Assembly: GCA_050247255.1 (NCBI GenBank)
Contig: JBFWUM010000102.1
Location: forward strand, 1 to 5,730
Direction: 5' to 3'
Origin: JBFWUM01 sp050247255
Lineage (GTDB): Bacteria; Acidobacteriota; Vicinamibacteria; Vicinamibacterales; UBA2999
Length of the DNA: 5,730 nt
Under the pieces are notes generated by a model. The model saw nothing but the letters and a program-made list of their open reading frames with translations. It made no database searches and was not told the DNA's origin. Of the stretch, positions 1 through 5,730 are shown in pieces. Within the stretch, counting starts at the first letter, position 1, and every line of letters begins with the position of its first letter. Made by a program: the position numbers and the translations under genes.

Positions 1-18
1 TACCCTGTAGGACGTTGA
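1..18 (+). CDS. Possible last codons of an upstream operon gene (5' truncated)
   Basis: Reading from base 1 gives Tyr-Pro-Val-Gly-Arg and then TGA at 16-18. That stop overlaps the TTG start of the next gene as TTGA, the same 4-base geometry seen at two later junctions in this window, which is the only reason to propose a gene end here. Another frame stops at TAG 8-10 and could equally be the end of the previous gene. Nothing can be said about the product. Confidence 0.3.
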   Translation, partial: YPVGR

Positions 19-1064
19 CCACACCACAGACCGCGCACCCGGCGCTCGCCGGCCTCGGGCAGGGACGATGCCTCCTCATCGGCGAGGTCGCCCTGACGCA
101 CGATGGCAGCCTCGGGCTGGCGCACGCATTCATTGACGCCATTGCCGCGGCCGGCGCCGATGCCGTGAAGTTCCAGACGCACATTGCCGAAGCCGAGAGC
201 ACGCCGTCCGAGCCGTTCCGCATCAAGTTCAGCCGGCAGGACGCGACCCGCTACGACTATTGGAAGCGCATGGCGTTCACCGAGGAGCAGTGGCGCGGTC
301 TCGCCGAGCATTGCCGCGAGCGCGGCGTGCTGTTCATCTCGTCGCCGTTCTCCGTCGAGGCGGTCGACCTGCTCGAACGGGTCGGACAGCCGCTCTGGAA
401 GATCGCGTCGGGTGAGACATCCAATACCCGCCTCCTCGATCGCGTGCTCGAGACACGATCCCCGGTGCTGCTCTCCACCGGGATGAGCCCGATGTCCGAG
501 ATCGACGAGGCGGTCGGGCGGGTGCAGCGCGCGGGTGTCCAGGCGGGTGTCTTCCAGTGCACGACCGCCTACCCCTGCCCGCCCGAGAAGGTCGGGCTCA
601 ACCTGCTGCCGATCTACCGCGAGCGCTACGGCTGCTGGGTCGGTCTCTCCGATCACTCGGCCACCATCTACCCCGGGCTGGCCGCGGTCGCCACCGGCTG
701 CGACCTGATCGAGCTCCACGTGGCGTTGTCGCGCGAGATGTTCGGCCCGGATGTCATCGCCTCGGTGACGACGGCGGAACTGCGGCAGCTGGCCGACGGC
801 ATCCGATTCATCGAGCGGATGCGCGCAAACCCGGTGGACAAGGACGCGATGGCCGGGGAGACGGCGCCGCTGCGCCGGCTGTTCACGCGGAGCCTCGTCG
901 CCGCGCGCGATCTGCCAGGCGGCATCGTGCTGGCGCGCGAGCACCTGGCCATCAAGAAGCCCGGCACGGGGCTGGCACCGGAGCGCCTCGACGAAGTGAT
1001 CGGCCGCACGCTCAAGCACGCCGTGACGCGCGATCACGTCCTCACCGCCGACGACGTCGCGTGA
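15..1064 (+). CDS. neuB: NeuB-family nonulosonic acid (sialic acid-like) synthase
   Basis: This cytoplasmic enzyme would condense phosphoenolpyruvate with a 2-acetamido-mannose-type sugar to give a nine-carbon acid (Neu5Ac or a relative such as legionaminate). Its 349 residues match the family's usual length of about 340-350. The N-terminal TIM barrel shows GEVALTHDGS at about 23-32, AVKFQTH at 50-56, STGM at 154-157, CTTAYPCPP at 182-190, LSDHS at 211-215 and ELHVALSREMFGPD at 233-246. His214 and His235 align with the two metal-binding histidines of NeuB enzymes. A C-terminal SAF/antifreeze-like domain follows (about 290-347), with RSLVAARDLPGG and LAIKKPGTGL. The TTG start at 15 is chosen because it overlaps a possible upstream stop (TTGA) and leaves a plausible short leader before strand 1. 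The frame stays open to the window edge, so a start further upstream cannot be excluded. The sequence departs from the textbook NHNG and EKHFTLD motifs and looks like a divergent NeuB subclade. Whether the product is Neu5Ac, legionaminate or another acid is not decided by sequence. Confidence 0.9.
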   Translation: MTTPQTAHPALAGLGQGRCLLIGEVALTHDGSLGLAHAFIDAIAAAGADAVKFQTHIAEAESTPSEPFRIKFSRQDATRYDYWKRMAFTEEQWRGLAEHCRERGVLFISSPFSVEAVDLLERVGQPLWKIASGETSNTRLLDRVLETRSPVLLSTGMSPMSEIDEAVGRVQRAGVQAGVFQCTTAYPCPPEKVGLNLLPIYRERYGCWVGLSDHSATIYPGLAAVATGCDLIELHVALSREMFGPDVIASVTTAELRQLADGIRFIERMRANPVDKDAMAGETAPLRRLFTRSLVAARDLPGGIVLAREHLAIKKPGTGLAPERLDEVIGRTLKHAVTRDHVLTADDVA

Positions 1065-1083
1065 CCTTCGAGACTTAGACCGC

Positions 1084-2241
1084 GTGGCCAAACGAAAAAT
1101 CTGCGTCGTCGTCACCGCCCGGCCGAGCTACTCGCGCATCCGCTCGGCGTTGCGCGCCGTTTCCGCGCATCCCGACCTCGAGCTGCAGCTCGTCGTCGCC
1201 GCCTCGGCGCTGCTCGATCGCTACGGCGGGGCGATCCAGGTGATCGAGCGCGACGGCTTCGAGATCGCCCAGCGCGTCTACATGGTGCTCGAGGGCGAGA
1301 ACCTCGTGACCTCCGCCAAGAGCACCGGCATCGGGTTGTCGGAGCTGGCCACGGTGTTCGATAACCTGCGGCCGGATGCGGTCGTGACGATTGCCGATCG
1401 CTACGAGACGCTGGCCACCGCCGTCGCCGCCTCGTACATGAACATCCCGGTCGTGCACGTGCAGGGCGGCGAGGTGACCGGATCGATCGACGAGAAGGTC
1501 CGGCACGCGGTCACCAAGCTGTCGAACTACCACCTCGTGTCCACGCCGCTGGCCCGCGAACGCGTCATCAGGCTTGGCGAGGATCCAGGCACCGTCGTCG
1601 TCACCGGGTGCCCGTCCATCGACATCGCGGCCCAGGTCTGCGCGGATCCCGTGCTCGACTTCGACCCCTTCGAAAAGTACGGCGGGGTCGGCGCGCCGGC
1701 TGACCTCTCGGCGGGTTACCTCGTGGTGCTGCAGCATCCGGTCACAACGGAGTACGAGGAGGCGCGGGCCCAGGTCACCGAGACCCTCCACGCGGTGAAG
1801 GACATCGGCCTGCCGGTTCTCTGGTTCTGGCCCAACGCCGATGCCGGATCGGACGGGACCTCGAAGGGCATCCGCGTGTTCCGCGAGCACGAGTCGATGC
1901 CCCAGCTGCACCTGTTCCGCAACATGCAGCCCGAGGACTTCCTCAAGCTGGTCAACCGGTCGAGCGGCATCGTCGGCAATTCGAGTGTGGCGATCCGGGA
2001 GTGCTCGTACCTCGGCGTGCCGGCGGTGAACGTTGGCAGCCGCCAGCAGGGACGCGAGCGCGGCGGCAACGTCATCGACGTCGGGCACGACCGCGTCGAG
2101 ATCGAGGCGGCGGTCCGGCAGCACCTGGCAAATGGCCGGCCGCCCCAGGACCGCCTGTATGGCGACGGCTCGGCGGGAACAAGGATTGCCCAGACGCTGG
2201 CCACCGCCGCGCTGACCATCGAGAAGCGGCTGACCTACTGA
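1084..2241 (+). CDS. neuC: NeuC-type hydrolysing UDP-N-acetylglucosamine 2-epimerase
   Basis: Members of this GT-B-fold family hydrolyse and 2-epimerise UDP-GlcNAc to ManNAc plus UDP, or the 2,4-diacetamido-6-deoxy analogue in the legionaminate route (LegG/NeuC2 type). This supplies the sugar used by the synthase just upstream. The 385-residue protein has the expected motifs in order: TARPSYSRI at 11-19, ADRYE at 104-108, HVQGGEVTGSIDE at 125-137, RHAVTKL at 140-146, GCPSID at 175-180, HPVTTE at 218-223, NADAGSD at 251-257, GIVGNSS at 295-301 and RQQGRERGGNVIDV at 320-333. The GTG at 1084 places the first beta strand (KICVVV) at the N-terminus, as in relatives. It lies 19 bases after the previous stop, with no convincing Shine-Dalgarno, so translation probably relies on operon context. 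ADRYE replaces the more usual GDR(F/Y)E. The full motif set suggests an active enzyme. A non-hydrolysing WecB-type epimerase is less likely given the TARPSYSR and GGEVTGSIDE signatures and the adjacent neuB and neuA. Confidence 0.92.
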   Translation: MAKRKICVVVTARPSYSRIRSALRAVSAHPDLELQLVVAASALLDRYGGAIQVIERDGFEIAQRVYMVLEGENLVTSAKSTGIGLSELATVFDNLRPDAVVTIADRYETLATAVAASYMNIPVVHVQGGEVTGSIDEKVRHAVTKLSNYHLVSTPLARERVIRLGEDPGTVVVTGCPSIDIAAQVCADPVLDFDPFEKYGGVGAPADLSAGYLVVLQHPVTTEYEEARAQVTETLHAVKDIGLPVLWFWPNADAGSDGTSKGIRVFREHESMPQLHLFRNMQPEDFLKLVNRSSGIVGNSSVAIRECSYLGVPAVNVGSRQQGRERGGNVIDVGHDRVEIEAAVRQHLANGRPPQDRLYGDGSAGTRIAQTLATAALTIEKRLTY

Positions 2242-2250
2242 CGCGGGTGC

Positions 2251-3888
2251 ATGCGGCTGCTGTTCTTCGCGCGTCACTTCAGCTATTTCCGCAACTTCGA
2301 CGCGGCGATCGCCGAGCTCGCCGGGCGAGGGCACGAGGTGTTCCTCGCGGCGGATGTCGAGGAGTCGCTCGGCGGCCGTGAGCTGGTCGATCGGCTCGCG
2401 GCGGGCCATCCAGGACGCGTCGCCGCTGGTTATGCGCCGGCGCAGACCAGCCAGTGGCGCTGGCGGCCCCTGGCCGCGGCGCTGCGGCACACGCTCGACT
2501 ACCTTCGTTACGCCAGCCCGCCGTACGACCAGACGCCGAAGATCCGCGAGCGCGCGTACGAACGGACGCCGCTCCTCGCGTTCTGGGCTGGCCACCTGCC
2601 GTGGCGGGGTGCCGTGGTGTCGCTGGTCGGGTGGCTCGAACGCGCGGTCCCGCGTGATCCCGCGGTCGATCGGTTCATTGCCGATCACGCGCCGGATGCC
2701 GTGCTGGTGACGCCGCTCATCGAGCTTGGTTCACCGCAGATCGACTACGTCCGGGCGGCGCGAGCAGCCGGCATTCCGACCGCGCTACCCGTCTGGAGCT
2801 GGGATCACCTGTCGAGCAAGGCGTTGATCCGGGAGGTGCCCGATCTCGTCCTGGTGTGGAACGGGCTCCAGCGCGACGAGGCGCGCCGTTTCCACGGCAT
2901 CGATGCCGGGAAGGTTGCCGTGACTGGCGCCCAGTGCTTTGACCGCTGGTTCGATCGGGAGCCGGAGCGGGCTCGCGACGAGTTCTGCCGGCGCGCCGGG
3001 TTGCCGGACACCGGCCCCTACGTCCTCTACGTCTGCTCCTCGCTGTTCAAGAACAGTCCCTCCGAACGCGAGTTCGTCCAGCGTTGGCTGCGCGCCTTGC
3101 GCGCGTCGCCGGATCCGGTGCTGCGACAGGTGTCGGTCCTGGTGCGGCCGCACCCTCAGCGGGCAGAGGAGTGGCGCGAGCAGCAGTTGGACGACCCACG
3201 AGCCGTGGTCTGGGGCAGCAATCCGATCGATCACGAGGCGCGCGCCGACTACTTCGACTCGATGTACCACGCCGCGGCCATCGTCGGCCTGAACACCAGC
3301 GCCCTGGTCGAGGCGGCGATCGTCGACCGCCCTGTCCTGACCATCCTGACGCCGGAGTTCCGCGACAATCAGGAGGGCACCTTTCACTTTCAGCACCTGC
3401 TCGATGCCGAGGCGGGCTGCCTGATCGCGGCGCCGTCTCTGGACGACCATACGCGCCAGCTCGCGGCGGCGATCGCGAACGGGCATTCGGCAGCGAACAG
3501 GGCCTTCGTGGAGCGCTTCATTCGTCCTCACGGGCGGGCGTCCGCCGCCACGCCACGCTTCGTCGACGCCGTCGAGCGGCTGGCTGGAACCGGCCGCGCG
3601 GCCCCGTCGCGCGTGCGTGTCCCGCTGCTGGCGCGGCCCCTGGTGGGCGCGCTGGCGCTGGCGCAGCGCGCGCCGGTGCTGGAGCGGATGTTCTGGACGC
3701 CGATCCGGCGCCGCGAGTGGGCCGAGAACCTGGCGGCGATTCGCGACAAGCGATCGCGCCGCCGGGCGAAGGAGCTCGATCGCGCCGTGCGCGTTGCCCG
3801 CCAGGCCGCGCGGCACGTCGTCGTCGGCGCGAAAACCACGGCCAAGCGGGCGCTGATTGCCGGCGGTCTCCGAAAAGGAGCCTCGTAG
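2251..3888 (+). CDS. Putative GT-B-like glycosyltransferase of surface polysaccharide clusters
   Basis: This 545-residue protein has no signal peptide and no clear membrane segment, so it is probably cytoplasmic or membrane-associated. It looks like a two-domain GT-B protein. The N-terminal part starts with a Rossmann-like strand (MRLLFFARHFSYFRNFD) and includes a helix with GRGHEV (25-30), as in many glycosyltransferases. The middle carries WSWDHLSSK (182-190), a VLVWNGLQRDEA stretch (about 200-211) and VTGAQCFDRW (224-233). The second domain begins near YVLYVCSS (257-264), followed by VRPHP (298-302), NTSALVEAAI (348-357) and FRDNQEGTFHF (370-380). The VRPHP and NTSALVEAA segments resemble the acceptor- and nucleotide-side loops of CDP-glycerophosphotransferase/KdtA-like GT-B enzymes. 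Residues about 480-545 form a strongly basic, probably helical tail (RRREW, DKRSRRRAKELDRAVRVARQAAR). ATG at 2251 is the first usable start in frame after the neuC stop, 9 bases downstream. Placement between neuC and neuA suggests it transfers the nonulosonate or another sugar of the same glycan. Donor, acceptor and family number are not determinable here. Confidence 0.6.
   Translation: MRLLFFARHFSYFRNFDAAIAELAGRGHEVFLAADVEESLGGRELVDRLAAGHPGRVAAGYAPAQTSQWRWRPLAAALRHTLDYLRYASPPYDQTPKIRERAYERTPLLAFWAGHLPWRGAVVSLVGWLERAVPRDPAVDRFIADHAPDAVLVTPLIELGSPQIDYVRAARAAGIPTALPVWSWDHLSSKALIREVPDLVLVWNGLQRDEARRFHGIDAGKVAVTGAQCFDRWFDREPERARDEFCRRAGLPDTGPYVLYVCSSLFKNSPSEREFVQRWLRALRASPDPVLRQVSVLVRPHPQRAEEWREQQLDDPRAVVWGSNPIDHEARADYFDSMYHAAAIVGLNTSALVEAAIVDRPVLTILTPEFRDNQEGTFHFQHLLDAEAGCLIAAPSLDDHTRQLAAAIANGHSAANRAFVERFIRPHGRASAATPRFVDAVERLAGTGRAAPSRVRVPLLARPLVGALALAQRAPVLERMFWTPIRRREWAENLAAIRDKRSRRRAKELDRAVRVARQAARHVVVGAKTTAKRALIAGGLRKGAS
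3876..3880 (+). promoter_or_regulatory. Possible Shine-Dalgarno for the methyltransferase gene, with long spacing
   Basis: AGGAG lies inside the last codons of the preceding gene, 17 bases before ATG 3898. It is the best purine-rich match near any start in this window, but the spacing is well above the usual 5-10 bases. The in-frame stop at 3886-3888 rules out any earlier start for the methyltransferase. So either this site works at long range or translation is mainly coupled to the upstream gene. Confidence 0.3.
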
Positions 3889-3897
3889 CCACCATCC

Positions 3898-4815
3898 ATG
3901 ACGACTGATACCGCCACTCGCGCCGCGCGCCTTGCCGCCGTCGCGTTCGACTATGCCGGGCAGCCTCGCATTCGCGTCGAGGCCTGCAACCTGTGCGGCA
4001 GCCGCCGCTTCGTCACGCTGACGCATCGCGACCGCTACGGCTATCCTGCCGAGGCGACCGCCTGCACACGCTGCGGCCTGGTGTTCCTGAACCCGGTGAT
4101 GACCGCCGAGGCATACGGCCGCTTCTACCAGCACGTCTACCGTCCGCTCGTGTCGGCGTATCACGGCCGGACGATTGACGCAGTCACGATGCAGCCGGAG
4201 CAGCGCGCGTACGCCCGCGAGCGCGCCGAGTTTCTGCGCCCGCACCTGGCCGGCGCGCCAGGCAGGACGCTGCTCGATATCGGCGGATCGACCGGCGTCG
4301 TCGCCCACGAGCTGGCGCGGGAGTTCGGCCTCGAGGCGACGATCATCGATCCAGCCCCGCTCGAAGTCGCCGAAGCGCGGGCGCTCGGGCTCGAGACGGT
4401 CACCGGGCTGGTCGAGGAGCACGATTTCGGTAGCCGGCGTTTCGACGTCGTGCTCGTGTGCCAGACCGTGGATCACCTGCTCGACATCGGGACGACGTTG
4501 CGGCGGGTCCGGGACCTGCTGACGGCCGACGGAGTGTTGTTCGTCGACATCGTCGACTTTCGCGCGGCCTATCTTCGCAACCGGTCGGTGGAGGAGGCGA
4601 TCAAGGTCGATCATCCGTACTACCTCACGGAAGCGACGATGGAGGCCTACCTCCGCCGGTGCGGCTTCGAGGTCCTTGCCGGCGACTACGCAGCGGATCA
4701 CCTGCACGTGGGCTACGTATGCCGGGGCGGCGTTGTCAGCGACATGCTTCCGCCGCCGGCCAGCGTGACGGAGATGCTGCGCGAGGTGCGTTTCGTGCAG
4801 AACGCGCTGCGATGA
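3898..4815 (+). CDS. Class I SAM-dependent methyltransferase with N-terminal zinc-ribbon motif
   Basis: This 305-residue protein would transfer a methyl group from S-adenosylmethionine, most likely to a sugar or glycan intermediate given its neighbours. A CxxC...CxxC zinc-binding pattern (Cys30, Cys33, Cys56, Cys59; ACNLCGS and CTRCGLVFLNP) opens the protein. It is followed by a Rossmann-type domain with motif I LLDIGGSTGVV (125-135), an acidic strand end IIDPAP (149-154), VVLVCQTVDHLLD (184-196) and GVLFVDIVD (212-220). The zinc-ribbon-plus-methyltransferase layout occurs in sugar and natural-product methyltransferases. The extra C-terminal domain of TylC3/TcaB9-type sugar C-methyltransferases (about 400 residues) is absent, so the type of atom methylated (C, O or N) is open. 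The ATG at 3898 is the first possible start, since TAG at 3886-3888 is in the same frame. Its TGA at 4813-4815 overlaps the start of neuA, indicating translational coupling. Confidence 0.85.
   Translation: MTTDTATRAARLAAVAFDYAGQPRIRVEACNLCGSRRFVTLTHRDRYGYPAEATACTRCGLVFLNPVMTAEAYGRFYQHVYRPLVSAYHGRTIDAVTMQPEQRAYARERAEFLRPHLAGAPGRTLLDIGGSTGVVAHELAREFGLEATIIDPAPLEVAEARALGLETVTGLVEEHDFGSRRFDVVLVCQTVDHLLDIGTTLRRVRDLLTADGVLFVDIVDFRAAYLRNRSVEEAIKVDHPYYLTEATMEAYLRRCGFEVLAGDYAADHLHVGYVCRGGVVSDMLPPPASVTEMLREVRFVQNALR
4812..4815 (+). other. ATGA stop/start overlap (methyltransferase/neuA)
   Basis: The ATG of neuA and the TGA of the methyltransferase share bases in ATGA, and a second in-frame ATG follows at once at 4815. 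No good Shine-Dalgarno sits 5-10 bases upstream (GAGGTG at 4783-4788 is too far), so terminating ribosomes probably re-initiate here. This would tie neuA output to methyltransferase translation. Confidence 0.7.
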
Positions 4816-5501
4816 TGACGCTCGGACTCGTGCCGGCGCGCGGCGGCTCGAAAGGGGTCCCTCACAAGAACGCGCGCCTGCTCGCCGGCCGCCCGTTGAT
4901 CGGCTACACCGCGGACGCGGCGCGGCGATCCGGCGTCATCGATCGGCTGGTGCTCTCCACCGACAGCGGCGAGATCGCCGCCATCGGCCGCGCCGAGGGT
5001 CTCGACGTGCCGTTCATGCGTCCGGCCGAGCTCGCGGCCGACGACACGCCGATGGCCGCGGTCATTCGCCACGCGCTGGAACAGCTTGCGGCGGTTGGCG
5101 CCGGGCCCGAGATCGTGGTGCTGCTGCAGCCGACGTCGCCGCTGCGACGGCCCGAACACATTCGCGACGCCGTCGAGCTGCTGCGCGAGAACGGGGCTGA
5201 TTCGGTGGTGACGGTCACGGAAGTGCCGCGGCACCTGTCGCCTGACTACGTGATGCGGATCGAGGCCGGGAAGCTGCGGCCGTTCCTGTCCGAGAGCGCC
5301 TCGCTGACCCGGCGCCAGGACGCGCGCGCGGCGTACTCCCGCGACGGCACCGCCTACGTGTTCTGGCGCGCGACCTTCGAACGCACCGGGTCGATCTACG
5401 GCGACGACGTGCGGCCGCTGGTCGTGCCGGCGTCAGAGTCACTCTCGATCGATTCGCCGGCCGACTGGGACGCAGCCGAGCGAATCCTGGCGGCGCGGTG
5501 A
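4812..5501 (+). CDS. neuA: NeuA-type CMP-nonulosonic acid cytidylyltransferase (acylneuraminate cytidylyltransferase)
   Basis: This enzyme would couple the nine-carbon acid to CTP, releasing pyrophosphate and giving the CMP-sugar donor used by sialyltransferase-like enzymes. The 229-residue protein has the usual length for a single-domain synthetase. The nucleotide-binding loop PARGGSKGVPHKN lies at 8-20, STDS at 49-52, RPAELA at 70-75, LLQPTSPLR at 104-112, RQD at 168-170, the segment YSRDGTAYVF at 175-184, and the C-terminal SIDSPADW at 212-219 with acidic residues expected near the metal site. The open frame runs back to about 4458, but those codons encode arginine/proline-rich shadow sequence. 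The family's N-terminus fits ATG 4812, which overlaps the methyltransferase stop as ATGA; ATG 4815 is an equally plausible start one codon later. The substrate could be Neu5Ac, legionaminate or a related acid. KdsB-type (Kdo) activity is less likely, given the PTSPLR and SPADW signatures and the neuB/neuC neighbours. Confidence 0.92.
   Translation: MMTLGLVPARGGSKGVPHKNARLLAGRPLIGYTADAARRSGVIDRLVLSTDSGEIAAIGRAEGLDVPFMRPAELAADDTPMAAVIRHALEQLAAVGAGPEIVVLLQPTSPLRRPEHIRDAVELLRENGADSVVTVTEVPRHLSPDYVMRIEAGKLRPFLSESASLTRRQDARAAYSRDGTAYVFWRATFERTGSIYGDDVRPLVVPASESLSIDSPADWDAAERILAAR
5498..5501 (+). other. GTGA stop/start overlap (neuA/next gene)
   Basis: The neuA stop TGA at 5499-5501 overlaps a GTG in the +2 frame, from which an uninterrupted frame runs to the window end. 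The geometry is the same as at 4812-4815, which supports both the GTG start of the last gene and a continuing operon. Confidence 0.6.
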
Positions 5502-5730
5502 ACGCCGCCGCGGTCCGCCGGCTGGTGCCGGCGACGGTGCGGCGCCTGATCGGCGGCCGCCGCGCCAGCGGCACGGCGGCCCGGATCGAGCGCGAGCTCG
5601 ACGCCCTGGCCCGGCATCGCGGCCCGATTGTCGCCGGCCCGTGGCTCGGCGAGGTCGGCTTCGAGCTGCTGTACTGGGTCCCGTTTCTCGCGTGGTTCGC
5701 CGAGCGCTACGCCGTCGCGCCCGGCCGGCT
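5498..5730 (+). CDS. Polysaccharide-cluster protein, N-terminal part only (3' truncated)
   Basis: The frame from GTG 5498 stays open to the window end, giving 77 complete codons. The first 45 or so residues are basic and probably helical (VRRLVPATVRRLIGGRRAS, then ARIERELDALARHR). Next comes GPWLGEVGFELLYWVPFL at about 47-64, leading into AWFAERYAV. The GPW(L)xEVGFE(L/V)LYW(V/I)PFL signature is one I associate with uncharacterised, probably glycosyltransferase-like proteins in capsule and sialic-acid-type clusters. It would form the first strand and glycine-rich turn of a GT-B N-domain. The GTG overlapping the neuA stop is preferred. In-frame GTG codons at 5525 and 5537 are alternatives that would remove part of the basic leader. 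Directly after neuA, a transferase using the CMP-sugar or a chain-modifying protein is plausible but unproven. Confidence 0.65.
   Translation, partial: MNAAAVRRLVPATVRRLIGGRRASGTAARIERELDALARHRGPIVAGPWLGEVGFELLYWVPFLAWFAERYAVAPGR

Noticed and set aside
557..1078. 173-codon plus-strand frame overlapping the second half of neuB
   Set aside because: It has Arg/Ala/Pro-rich composition typical of an off-frame reading of GC-rich coding DNA, and neuB is intact across it, including the SAF domain.
1065..1083. Possible promoter or terminator in the neuB-neuC gap
   Set aside because: Only 19 bases, with no hairpin followed by a T run and no -10/-35-like pair; it is too short for either.
1075..2688. 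537-codon open frame on the minus strand opposite neuC and the start of the GT gene
   Set aside because: Its translation is Arg/Asp/Gly/Val-rich with no recognisable motif, and the plus strand carries an unmistakable NeuC. Long antisense frames are expected in GC-rich DNA with strong third-position bias.
3600..3670. GC-only repeated stretches (gcgctggcgctggcgcag and similar)
   Set aside because: They encode Ala/Leu/Arg-rich helix in frame with the GT gene and are explained by codon bias; no repeat unit persists.
2785..4707. 640-codon open frame on the minus strand opposite the GT and methyltransferase genes
   Set aside because: It spans two plus-strand genes and their junction, is low-complexity and Arg/Gln-rich, and shows no domain. 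It is a GC-bias shadow; only its length is striking.
4458..4811. N-terminal extension of the neuA frame inside the methyltransferase gene
   Set aside because: The extra residues are Arg/Gly/Pro-rich shadow sequence, while the family N-terminus (TLGLVPARGGSKG) starts at the ATGs at 4812/4815.

Overview
This is a GC-rich (about two thirds G+C or more by eye), completely plus-strand, gene-packed stretch. It reads as the middle of one operon for making and using a nonulosonic (sialic-acid-like) sugar in a surface polysaccharide or glycoprotein glycan. The host is probably a high-GC environmental bacterium. Strong G/C third-position bias and GTG/TTG starts fit groups such as Acidobacteriota or Myxococcota/Deltaproteobacteria, but nothing in the window fixes the phylum, so this is a weak guess.

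Layout from left to right: the last codons of a possible upstream gene (1-18); a NeuB-type nonulosonate synthase (15-1064); a NeuC-type hydrolysing UDP-GlcNAc 2-epimerase (1084-2241); a large GT-B-like putative glycosyltransferase with a long basic C-terminal tail (2251-3888); a zinc-ribbon class I SAM methyltransferase (3898-4815); a NeuA-type CMP-nonulosonate cytidylyltransferase (4812-5501); and the start of a polysaccharide-cluster protein cut off by the window end (5498-5730). Gaps are 19, 9 and 9 bases, and the last two junctions are 4-base stop/start overlaps (ATGA, GTGA). I see no internal promoter or terminator, and no RNA gene, repeat, mobile element or CRISPR array. No stretch over 20 bases lacks a gene.

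How the genes work together: NeuC would release a 2-epimerised N-acetylhexosamine (ManNAc, or its 4-amino-6-deoxy analogue) from a UDP sugar. NeuB would condense it with phosphoenolpyruvate to a nine-carbon acid, and NeuA would activate that with CTP. The two genes placed between neuC and neuA, a putative transferase and a methyltransferase, suggest the sugar is transferred and the sugar or glycan is methylated. The three core enzymes are confident. The exact sugar, the transferase specificity and the methylation target are inference.
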